A stretch of DNA of 13,069 bases from Colimorpha_A sp045591885 (GTDB lineage: Bacteria; Bacillota; Clostridia; Oscillospirales; CAG-272), in the NCBI GenBank assembly GCA_045591885.1, contig JAZNTT010000084.1:1-13069 (forward strand), in the 5' to 3' direction. The position numbers were made by a program, and so were the translations under genes. Numbering within the stretch: the first letter of the stretch is position 1; each line of letters starts with the position of its first letter. The notes under the pieces were generated by a model. The model was not told the origin of the DNA, searched no databases, and saw only the letters and a program-made list of their open reading frames with translations. Shown here piece after piece: positions 5,688 through 11,823 of the stretch.

Positions 5688-6140
5688 ATGGAAGTAAAAG
5701 ACAAAAAACGTATACGCGACTTTTTATATGGTATTCTGCTTGCGTTTATATTCTCGTCCCTGCTCTTTTCCGTATCGGCGGTAGCGTTCAGCGAACGCAA
5801 GGATCCGAGCCTTGCACTGAATCTCTCACTTGCCCTATCATTTGTCAGTACCACGGTGTATTGGGCATTTGAATATTGCATATTCTACAAAAACCGTTCA
5901 TCTGCGTTTTCCGTAGGTTATTTCGGGACTATCGTTCTCTCAGCCGCCAGCACATTTTTTATAACAAGCGTTTTTCCTATATACTTCGTTTTTGATCATG
6001 CTCCCGATATGACCGCAATGTATTTGAAGACAGCGTGTGTCAGATTTTGCCTTTTCAATTCCGTCGCGCTTGTGCTCCGTCTCGGCATTGAAACCTACCG
6101 ATACATCAAGCTTGTTTTCGGATATAAAAATGAACAATAA
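5688..6140 (+). CDS. Hypothetical four-helix membrane protein
   Basis: This 150-residue protein is not recognised as any named family. It starts with a charged cytoplasmic leader (MEVKDKKRIRDF) and has four hydrophobic segments at about residues 12-34, 43-66, 75-98 and 110-130, ending in a basic tail; loops are short and there is no signal-peptidase or lipobox site. AAAGGAG (5675-5681) lies 6 nt before the ATG, so the start is secure. It has its own extended -10 promoter and a terminator right after the stop, making it a single-gene unit between the tRNA region and murA. Nothing in its neighbours points to a function. Confidence 0.75.
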   Translation: MEVKDKKRIRDFLYGILLAFIFSSLLFSVSAVAFSERKDPSLALNLSLALSFVSTTVYWAFEYCIFYKNRSSAFSVGYFGTIVLSAASTFFITSVFPIYFVFDHAPDMTAMYLKTACVRFCLFNSVALVLRLGIETYRYIKLVFGYKNEQ

Positions 6141-6176
6141 ACCGTTACACGCATATACTGCAGTGTGACGGTTTTT
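6139..6176 (+). terminator. Intrinsic terminator of the membrane protein gene
   Basis: A 12-bp stem (6139-6150 with 6163-6174, one G-T pair) with a 12-nt loop ends in a T-run. It overlaps the last bases of the stop codon. Confidence 0.85.
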
Positions 6177-6266
6177 ACTTTCTTACATATTTTTAAGTAC
6201 AATATACAAATCTTGATAACAATATATGTATAAAACGATAATTTTTTTATTTTGTAAAAAAATGCT

Positions 6267-6295
6267 TTGATTTTTTTGATAGTTTATGATATAAT
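6267..6295 (+). promoter_or_regulatory. Promoter of murA
   Basis: TTGATT (6267-6272), a 17-nt spacer and TATAAT (6290-6295) lie in a very A/T-rich stretch. The expected transcript start is near 6302, giving a murA leader of about 85 nt. Confidence 0.75.
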
Positions 6296-6387
6296 ATGTA
6301 AGATGGATAATTACGGTAGAGTAGTCTGCCATAAATTAGGTAACTGTACCCTTTTGCTAAAAAATAAAGTAAAGGTGTTAACATAAA

Positions 6388-7680
6388 ATGGAAAGAATCG
6401 TAATAAACGGAGGAAAGCCCCTGAACGGCGAGATCGAAGTCAGCGGAATGAAAAACGCGGCGCTTCCGATTCTTATGGGCTGCCTGCTCGTTGAAGATAA
6501 ATGCATAATAGAAAATCTCCCCGAGATCGACGACGTTACCCTTTCGCTTAAGATACTCAGCGCTATGGGAATGTCCGTCCGTATGATAAACCGAAACACA
6601 GTCGAGATCGACTCGACCTTCGCTGTCGGCGGAACTGCTCCTATCGATCTTGTACGCAAGATGAGAGCCTCCTACTATTTGCTTGGCGCCGAGCTTGGAC
6701 GTTTCGGACGCGCTTATGTCGGTTACCCCGGAGGATGCGACTTCGGTGTTCGTCCTATCGACCAGCATATCAAGGGCTTTGAGGCACTTGGCGCAGAAGT
6801 GAACGTCGAGGGCGGATACGTTGAGGTAATTGCAAAGGACGGAGTCAGAGCGAATAACATATTCTTTGACGTTATAACCGTCGGAGGAACTATGAACGTA
6901 ATGCTCGCGGCTGTAAAAGCAGAGGGCACTACTATAATCGAAAACGCCGCTCGTGAGCCGCATATAGTTGACCTCGCAAACTTCCTTAACTCCTGCGGAG
7001 CCAAGATAAGCGGTGCGGGAACCGATACGATAAAGATCAAGGGCGTAGCTGAGCTTCACGGCTGCACTTACGCTATCATCCCCGATATGATCGAGGCGGG
7101 AACCTATATGTTCGCCGCGGCTATCACAAAAGGTAATCTCAAAATTACAAACGTCATTCCGAAGCACCTTGAGTCTATAACTGCAAAGCTTGAAGAGATG
7201 GGTGTTGAGGTTGAAAACGGAGACGAGTACGTCACAGTAAAATATTGCGGTACTCTCAACCGTATAAACGTAAAAACTATGCCATACCCCGGCTTCCCGA
7301 CCGATATGCAGCCGCAGATGGGAGTTCTTCTGTGTCTTGCAAGCGGTGTAAGCTGTCTGAGCGAGGGCGTGTATGACAACCGCTTCCGCTATTTTGAGGA
7401 AGTAAAGCGCATGGGCGCAAACGTCAAGGTTGATGGCAGAACTGCGGTCATTGAGGGAATTGAAAAGTTCTCGCCTGCCGTAATAAAGGCAGTTGACCTC
7501 CGTGCGGGCGCGGCTATGGTGCTCGCGGGACTTGCGACAAGCGGCAGAACCGAGATCGAGGATATTCGCCACATTGAACGCGGATACGACGATATAGTCG
7601 GAAAGCTCCGTGCCGTCGGCGCCGATATTGAAAAGGTTACTTACCCTGACGATAGTGAGCCGATTGCAAAAGCAAACTAA
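6388..7680 (+). CDS. murA: UDP-N-acetylglucosamine 1-carboxyvinyltransferase MurA
   Basis: This 430-residue protein is a full-length MurA, which transfers enolpyruvate from phosphoenolpyruvate to UDP-GlcNAc, the first committed step of peptidoglycan synthesis in the cytoplasm. Seen directly are SGMKNAALPI with K22, the RASYYLLG segment, YPGGCDFGVRPIDQHI with the active-site Cys at residue 117, MPYPGFPTDMQPQ (the conserved Asp region) and DLRAGAAMVLAG near the end. Because the loop residue is Cys and not Asp, the enzyme should be fosfomycin-sensitive. The start is supported by AAAGGTG (6371-6377), 10 nt upstream. It is a single-gene unit with its own promoter and terminator. A 27-codon open frame in the leader ends 1 nt before the start. 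Many Bacillota have two MurA paralogues, and which one this is cannot be settled from the window. Confidence 0.96.
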   Translation: MERIVINGGKPLNGEIEVSGMKNAALPILMGCLLVEDKCIIENLPEIDDVTLSLKILSAMGMSVRMINRNTVEIDSTFAVGGTAPIDLVRKMRASYYLLGAELGRFGRAYVGYPGGCDFGVRPIDQHIKGFEALGAEVNVEGGYVEVIAKDGVRANNIFFDVITVGGTMNVMLAAVKAEGTTIIENAAREPHIVDLANFLNSCGAKISGAGTDTIKIKGVAELHGCTYAIIPDMIEAGTYMFAAAITKGNLKITNVIPKHLESITAKLEEMGVEVENGDEYVTVKYCGTLNRINVKTMPYPGFPTDMQPQMGVLLCLASGVSCLSEGVYDNRFRYFEEVKRMGANVKVDGRTAVIEGIEKFSPAVIKAVDLRAGAAMVLAGLATSGRTEIEDIRHIERGYDDIVGKLRAVGADIEKVTYPDDSEPIAKAN

Positions 7681-7685
7681 TATTT

Positions 7686-7713
7686 AAGGCGGTTACGTTG
7701 TAACCGCCTTTTC
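7686..7713 (+). terminator. Intrinsic terminator of murA
   Basis: An 11-bp perfect stem (7686-7696 AAGGCGGTTAC with 7700-7710) with a 3-nt GTT loop is followed by TTCTTATTTT. It lies between convergent murA and the ATPase gene. The minus-strand side has only a short T-rich tail, so termination is stronger for murA. Confidence 0.88.
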
Positions 7714-8751
7714 TTATTTTATGATCTTTGTTATAAACGCCTTTTCCATTTTTTCAAGCGAACGGAAATCCATCGCTTCTTTGTATATATCTTCAAGGAT
7801 AAAGTGATGCTCCTTAGCCAACGCAAGCTCACCGAGAGCACAGTCCATAAGTTCTTCTTCAATTGCCGTTAAAAAGCGAAGCTTTTTTCTCACCTCGCTC
7901 AGCTTTTCGTTTATTATAAACCGCTCGCCGTTTATTACCTTTTCTCCGTCGCCAAGAAGAGCAGCGACTCCCTTTTCTGGGAACATAACGGCATTGATGC
8001 GACAAAAACAATCACGGGAAACGTAAGCTTTCAGCTTCTGCTCCTTCGCTTTTTTCAGCATCTCATCAAACAAAAAGGCAGATATTCCCCGCTTATCCTT
8101 AATATATATTACCCTTTCGCATTCTGCTTCATAGCTGTTAAGGAATGTCTCGCCACTCATGGAAAATGCGCTTATCTGGCGCGGAATCAAAGAATACCCA
8201 TTGCCGTTTCCAACCGTTTTCATAAAACGTGAAATCGCCTTTTCCGCCTTTTCCCTATCGTAGCAGGATATAAGCGCATTCTCTCTTTCGGATCTCACCG
8301 ATTCGGCAACAGACAGATATTTGTAAGCAGATGCAAAGTATTTACCCTTCTTAACTGAATGCTCTTCTATTTTTTCACGGCATAAAGACAGAAATTCGCT
8401 ATTCCAAAATTCTCCAAGGTTAAGGTATTCCTCCTTTGCCCCGGGAAAACGCGCCTCGAAGGTATGCGGCGAAGTTCCGTCGGTCACTCCGATACCGAGC
8501 GTCGGAATAACGATTCCGTCAAGCGAGCTTGGGTCCGACGAGCAATAATAATACTCGACGTCATATCCCTTTTCCGTGGCTCTTGCGGCAATTTTTTTCA
8601 TAAAGGTGGACTTACCCGTACCCGGTCCGCCCTTTATTACATATAGTTTTTTTAAGTCAGCAAAAATTTCCTCGCCGTAATTTATAAATCCCCTTGATGT
8701 ATTTGCACCGATGAAATACTTTTTCGTTCTTACCGTTAGGTTATCAAACAT
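7714..8751 (-). CDS. P-loop ATPase of the PRK06851 family
   Basis: This 345-residue protein has a clear Walker A motif, VIKGGPGTGKSTFMKK (residues 38-53), near the N-terminus. Around it are the family-typical segments GANTSRGF, YYCSSDPSSLDGIVIP and DGTSPHTFEARFPGAKEEYLNLGEFW. These match an uncharacterised Bacillota ATPase family (PRK06851) whose biochemical role is not established. The C-terminal half has no second P-loop and is rich in charged helices. ATG at 8751 is chosen because GGAGG (8757-8761) lies 5 nt before it; a longer frame to 8802 would run through the promoter. It has its own promoter and is convergent with murA. No function is proposed beyond ATP binding or hydrolysis. Confidence 0.85.
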   Translation of the reverse strand: MFDNLTVRTKKYFIGANTSRGFINYGEEIFADLKKLYVIKGGPGTGKSTFMKKIAARATEKGYDVEYYYCSSDPSSLDGIVIPTLGIGVTDGTSPHTFEARFPGAKEEYLNLGEFWNSEFLSLCREKIEEHSVKKGKYFASAYKYLSVAESVRSERENALISCYDREKAEKAISRFMKTVGNGNGYSLIPRQISAFSMSGETFLNSYEAECERVIYIKDKRGISAFLFDEMLKKAKEQKLKAYVSRDCFCRINAVMFPEKGVAALLGDGEKVINGERFIINEKLSEVRKKLRFLTAIEEELMDCALGELALAKEHHFILEDIYKEAMDFRSLEKMEKAFITKIIK

Positions 8752-8783
8752 TTGCGCCTCCGTAAAAACAGTTATTCTTTTAC

Positions 8784-8812
8784 ATATTATGCAAAAAACC
8801 AAAAAGTGTCAA
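8784..8812 (-). promoter_or_regulatory. Promoter of the P-loop ATPase gene
   Basis: On the minus strand, TTGACA (8807-8812), a 17-nt spacer and TAATAT (8784-8789). The -35 box is consensus and abuts the terminator hairpin of the upstream operon. Confidence 0.75.
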
Positions 8813-8857
8813 AAATAATGAACTCCGTGTCAACTACTTACACGGAGTTCATTATTT
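8813..8857 (-). terminator. Second hairpin terminator downstream of the B12 operon
   Basis: An 18-bp perfect stem (8813-8830 with 8840-8857) with a 9-nt loop is followed on the minus strand by the TTTTT that runs into the next gene's TTGACA box. It is the second of two stacked hairpins after the ECF S-component gene. Confidence 0.75.
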
Positions 8858-8890
8858 AAAAACACGGTATATCAAAAAGATATACCGTGT
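8858..8890 (-). terminator. First hairpin terminator downstream of the B12 operon
   Basis: A 12-bp perfect stem (8862-8873 ACACGGTATATC with 8879-8890) with a 5-nt loop is followed by TTTTAAAT on the minus strand. It lies 10 nt after the stop of the ECF S-component gene. Confidence 0.85.
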
Positions 8891-8900
8891 AAAAAGCGAT

Positions 8901-9464
8901 TTATTTCACTTTATTTTTTGATCCAATCCTTTTGAACGGATACTGATAATTACCGAGCTTACAAAGAAGCAACACAAGCGGTATGCAAAGAAGCGAGGAG
9001 ACGAAGTTACCGACAGCGTGCATGATATCAAACGGCAAGCCGTTAAGTAACCATACATAAGCGAAATCCCAATCTCCTTTGAAGAATACGTAGCACTGAT
9101 ACGGCATATAGAGTAAGCCGAATCCGATGCCGTGAAGCGTTGTCAGAACGGTTATGATGATCCCTGCCGCGACCTCGTTTATATTCCTCGGAATCAGCAT
9201 TACAGCAAGCCAGAGAATAGTCCAAATATAAAGATTGGGATACCACCATATACCGAAGCCGCCAAAAAGTCCTTCAAGGAAAACATAGATATATATCGGT
9301 ATCAGCGCCTTGAATCGGTAGACTACGGTAAACGCCGCTATAAACAGCGTCAATGGGTGCATATTAGGCACTATATCTATCTGCGCCGACAGGTACATTA
9401 TCGCGGCGAAAAGCGCAAAAAGGACCATTTCCTCGATTCTTTTGACGTGCTTACTTACCTTCAT
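8901..9464 (-). CDS. ECF transporter S component, probably cobalamin-specific
   Basis: This 187-residue integral membrane protein has about six hydrophobic segments (near 13-29, 36-52, 54-70, 74-92, 97-118 and 148-170) and a basic C-terminus, the size and layout of an ECF substrate-binding (S) component. The first helix contains ALFAA, an AxxxA pattern (A17, A21) of the kind S components use to contact the EcfT subunit. Its ATG overlaps the stop of the upstream DUF4430 lipoprotein gene (ATGA), and the pair sits behind a cobalamin riboswitch, so vitamin B12 or a related corrinoid is the likely substrate. B12-specific S components (CbrT, CblT) are known in Bacillota. No EcfA or EcfT genes are in the window; a shared energising module elsewhere is expected. 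Family call good, substrate inferred from context. Confidence 0.85.
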   Translation of the reverse strand: MKVSKHVKRIEEMVLFALFAAIMYLSAQIDIVPNMHPLTLFIAAFTVVYRFKALIPIYIYVFLEGLFGGFGIWWYPNLYIWTILWLAVMLIPRNINEVAAGIIITVLTTLHGIGFGLLYMPYQCYVFFKGDWDFAYVWLLNGLPFDIMHAVGNFVSSLLCIPLVLLLCKLGNYQYPFKRIGSKNKVK

Positions 9465-9856
9465 GCCTTTTCGTACTTGATCTCGTACTTATCGCCGTCC
9501 GAAATGACCGTGTCATCAACTCCGCTCGGAAGCTGCTTTCCGTCCTTATAGAAGCCCCACCAAGCGCCGTCCTTGTCATAGTCGGCGCGAAGTCCGTTTA
9601 CGACCTTAACGTAAAGGCCATACTCGCTCTCGTCGCCCTCAATGAGTTTCTCCTGCTCAAGCGCTCCGCGCAGGTTCGGAGAGTTCGTCGTTATCGTAAA
9701 GACGGTCTTCTCTCCCTTGTCGTCGATAACGGTGACTGTGATGGTTTTCTCGTCATTGTCACCCTTTGGCTTTTCGCATCCCGCAAAGCTCATAAACGCC
9801 GCCGCAGTCAGCGCAAGAACAAGCAGAACCGATAAAATTCGTCTGAGTTTTGTCAT
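9461..9856 (-). CDS. DUF4430 (transcobalamin C-terminal-like) surface lipoprotein
   Basis: This 131-residue protein begins with a lipoprotein signal peptide (basic MTKLRR, a hydrophobic core, then SFAGC with the lipidated Cys at 27). A charged linker and a single DUF4430 domain follow, with recognisable ESEYGLYVKVVNG, GAWWGFYKDGKQLP and DDTVISDGDKYEIKYE. DUF4430 is related to the C-terminal beta-domain of the animal cobalamin carriers intrinsic factor and transcobalamin. The start at 9856 is set by AGGA 8 nt upstream and by the signal peptide; a longer frame to 9952 would run back into the riboswitch. Gene order (cobalamin riboswitch, this gene, then ECF S component with a 4-nt ATGA overlap) suggests it captures B12 at the outer face of the membrane and hands it to the S component. 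That role is inferred, not shown. Confidence 0.85.
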   Translation of the reverse strand: MTKLRRILSVLLVLALTAAAFMSFAGCEKPKGDNDEKTITVTVIDDKGEKTVFTITTNSPNLRGALEQEKLIEGDESEYGLYVKVVNGLRADYDKDGAWWGFYKDGKQLPSGVDDTVISDGDKYEIKYEKA

Positions 9857-9949
9857 TTTCTTATTCCTTTCATTTGGGAAATGTCCCATAAAATTATACG
9901 TTCGGCGTTTTTGCACCCGTAGATACGGCGTCGGCTCTCGCAACTTTTG

Positions 9950-10148
9950 CAAAGTCGGGGTAAGTCTTCCGGCTTACAGAGAAAACAAATCAACACCTTC
10001 TCGGCTTGCGCCAATGGCTTGTCCCGTCCTTCTGCGGTCGGACGGCAGTTGATATGCTGTGGCAAACGCCACTCTCTGCTCACGGCGACGGGCTCGCTTC
10101 GGTCTTTCACCGATATTCCTTATTAAACCGCCCTTTGGCGGTGCCCCT
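9950..10148 (-). promoter_or_regulatory. Cobalamin (B12) riboswitch
   Basis: Reading the minus strand, the expected class-I elements appear in order: an ACCGCC/GGCGGT hairpin (about 10142-10127) leading to TTTAATAAGGAAT; GGTGAAAGACC (10111-10101); GAGCCCGTCGCCGTGA (about 10095-10080); GCCATTGGCGCAAGCC (10018-10003) with GAGAAGG; and the B12 box AAGCCGGAAGACTTACC (9975-9959). Order, spacing and total length of about 200 nt match adenosylcobalamin riboswitches. It sits between a consensus promoter and the DUF4430/ECF operon and should repress it when cobalamin is plentiful. The 90-nt stretch after the B12 box has no clear terminator with a T-run, so the switching mechanism (translational or other) is unresolved. 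Confidence 0.94.
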
Positions 10149-10162
10149 TGTCGAACATTGTA

Positions 10163-10191
10163 ATTATACTATGAACGTCGGCTTTTGTCAA
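10163..10191 (-). promoter_or_regulatory. Consensus promoter of the B12 operon
   Basis: On the minus strand, TTGACA (10186-10191), a 17-nt spacer and TATAAT (10163-10168) form a perfect consensus promoter. The transcript should start near 10156, a few bases before the riboswitch. A strong constitutive promoter with RNA-level control fits a riboswitch operon. Confidence 0.92.
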
Positions 10192-10199
10192 TCAAGGCA

Positions 10200-10227
10200 A
10201 AGGAAAAAGGCGGCAAAGCCGCCTTTT
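10200..10227 (-). terminator. Intrinsic terminator of the foldase gene
   Basis: A 10-bp stem (10205-10214 with 10218-10227, AAAAGGCGGC type) with a 3-nt loop is followed on the minus strand by a T-run. It follows the foldase stop directly and isolates it from the B12 operon promoter just downstream. Confidence 0.9.
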
Positions 10228-10228
10228 A

Positions 10229-11698
10229 TTACGGGATCTTTTTGATCTCTTCGCTATCGTAGGTTACCTTGTAGGTCTCGATAAGCTCATCCTGATACTT
10301 CGTCATTATCTCGGAAATATAGCCCGATTTTGCATCGATCTCCCATGCGGGAAGTCCGTTTCCGATGAAGTAAACGACATGATAACCGTACATCGTCTCG
10401 ACGATCTCGCAGTCACCGGGTATTCTTTCACCGTAGATCCAGTTTTCAAACTCCTCTACCATATAACCCTTGGTGACGTTATAGTAGGCGGTCGCTTCAA
10501 GAGCACTCTTGTCGTCAAGACATTTCTTTTCAAGTGCCTTGAAATCGTCCTCGGTCTTATTTCCGTTCTTGAATTCGTCGAGGATCGCGTTTGCCTTTGC
10601 AAGCGCTTCCGCCTTTGCGGTCGCAAGCTTATCCTTATCGGTCTCATTATTATCGACGTAGAAAAGAATGTGTCTGCAATCCTTAGTAAGGTAATCATAG
10701 AAATACGCGGGAGAAACGATACAGGAAACCGTGTAGTACTTTTCGCCGTCCTGATATTTGCTCTCGTGCATGAAGGTATCACCAGCCTTACGGTCAGACG
10801 AATATGCCCATTCGAAATAAGGCTTCTCGCTTTCGGTTGCGGCGGCATCTGCATCGTAATACTCGGCATCAAGCAGGAACTTAGATATTATTATCTCGGG
10901 CGAATCCGTCGAATTGCCGCCCGCCTGCTCGAGTGAAACGATAGCGTTTTTAAAGGAATCTACGGTCTTGTTCTTTGAATAGAACGCCTCTGCTCTTGCC
11001 TTTGCATCAGCAACCGCGGCTTCAATCTCCTCTTCGGTTGCATCCTTATCGTATTCCGCGAAGAAGCCGTACTGGATAACGTCGATCATAAGGAAGCTTT
11101 CGGGATGATCGTTACGGAACTTTAAGAGGTCATCGCTTGTATACTCGATAGTCAGAGAATGTGAATTCATATAGCTGTAAGCAAGCTGTTGAAGCACTAT
11201 GCATTTTTCAAAGGTCTCGGCAGTTATTCCGTCTATATAATAATCTGCAAGCAAAGCGTCAAGATCTTTGTATCCGTTCTGTACCGCATTTGCCTGAAGC
11301 TCCTCAATATAGCTCTTGATCTCTGCGAGCTCTTCCGCTTCAAGCTCAAAGGAAGCGTTATATGCCGCCTCACATGCGGAGAGGTACTGGTCTATCTGAG
11401 AATTTGCCATTTCAGCAAAAAACTCAAACCATGTTTTACCCTCAGACAAAGGGCACGCCGCGGTCTGCTCTCTGAGCGAAAGCTCGACGTTATATCCGTA
11501 ATACGGAAGGTAGCTTGAATACTGACCCACGAAATCGTAAAGGAAGAAGGCGTACATTGCTCCGTCCACCTCATAGTGCTCTGTCTTGGCAACGACGAAC
11601 GAGGCAAGGTCGATCTTCTTTTCCTCCTTTTTGTCGCAGGAGACAAGGATAGTAAGCATCATAACCGATGCAAGGATAAATGAAATTATTCTTTTCAT
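10229..11698 (-). CDS. PrsA/SurA-type peptidyl-prolyl isomerase lipoprotein (foldase)
   Basis: This 489-residue protein starts with a lipoprotein signal peptide (MKRIISF, hydrophobic core, LVSC with lipidated Cys 21), so it should be anchored on the outer face of the cell membrane. A long acidic, helix-rich N-terminal region (about 30-330) resembles SurA/PrsA chaperone segments. The last third contains a parvulin-like stretch, from CRHILFYVDN through KANAILDEFK to GYMVEEFENWIYG and YGYHVVYFIG. PrsA-type proteins assist folding of secreted proteins. The parvulin domain looks divergent, and activity is uncertain. ATG at 11698 is chosen over a GTG at 11704 because GGAG (11706-11709) is 7 nt from the ATG but only 1 nt from the GTG. 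It has its own promoter and terminator. Confidence 0.8.
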   Translation of the reverse strand: MKRIISFILASVMMLTILVSCDKKEEKKIDLASFVVAKTEHYEVDGAMYAFFLYDFVGQYSSYLPYYGYNVELSLREQTAACPLSEGKTWFEFFAEMANSQIDQYLSACEAAYNASFELEAEELAEIKSYIEELQANAVQNGYKDLDALLADYYIDGITAETFEKCIVLQQLAYSYMNSHSLTIEYTSDDLLKFRNDHPESFLMIDVIQYGFFAEYDKDATEEEIEAAVADAKARAEAFYSKNKTVDSFKNAIVSLEQAGGNSTDSPEIIISKFLLDAEYYDADAAATESEKPYFEWAYSSDRKAGDTFMHESKYQDGEKYYTVSCIVSPAYFYDYLTKDCRHILFYVDNNETDKDKLATAKAEALAKANAILDEFKNGNKTEDDFKALEKKCLDDKSALEATAYYNVTKGYMVEEFENWIYGERIPGDCEIVETMYGYHVVYFIGNGLPAWEIDAKSGYISEIMTKYQDELIETYKVTYDSEEIKKIP

Positions 11699-11727
11699 AA
11701 ACACACTCCGAATAGTTTATCCTATAC

Positions 11728-11756
11728 ATGATACCACAACTATGTTAACAAATCAA
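11728..11756 (-). promoter_or_regulatory. Promoter of the foldase gene
   Basis: On the minus strand, TTGATT (11751-11756), a 17-nt spacer and TATCAT (11728-11733), about 30 nt before the ATG. Both boxes deviate from consensus by one or two bases. Confidence 0.6.
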
Positions 11757-11777
11757 GGCACACAAGTGTTTTTTATG

Positions 11778-11810
11778 TGATAAAAACGGACACCGCTCGG
11801 TGTCCGTTTT
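11778..11810 (-). terminator. Intrinsic terminator of gdhA
   Basis: A 12-bp stem (11783-11794 AAAACGGACACC with 11799-11810) with a GCTC loop is followed by TTATCAC on the minus strand. It lies 13 nt after the gdhA stop. Confidence 0.88.
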
Positions 11811-11823
11811 GCATATTGTCTTA

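Noticed and set aside
6247..7572. 441-aa minus-strand open frame opposite murA
   Set aside because: It lies fully antisense to a perfect MurA, is rich in Cys, Tyr, His and Ser as expected for a codon-bias shadow, has no recognisable domain and no clear ribosome binding site.
9642..10245. Plus-strand frames over the riboswitch region
   Set aside because: They are antisense to the DUF4430 gene and the cobalamin riboswitch, and neither has a ribosome binding site or protein motif.
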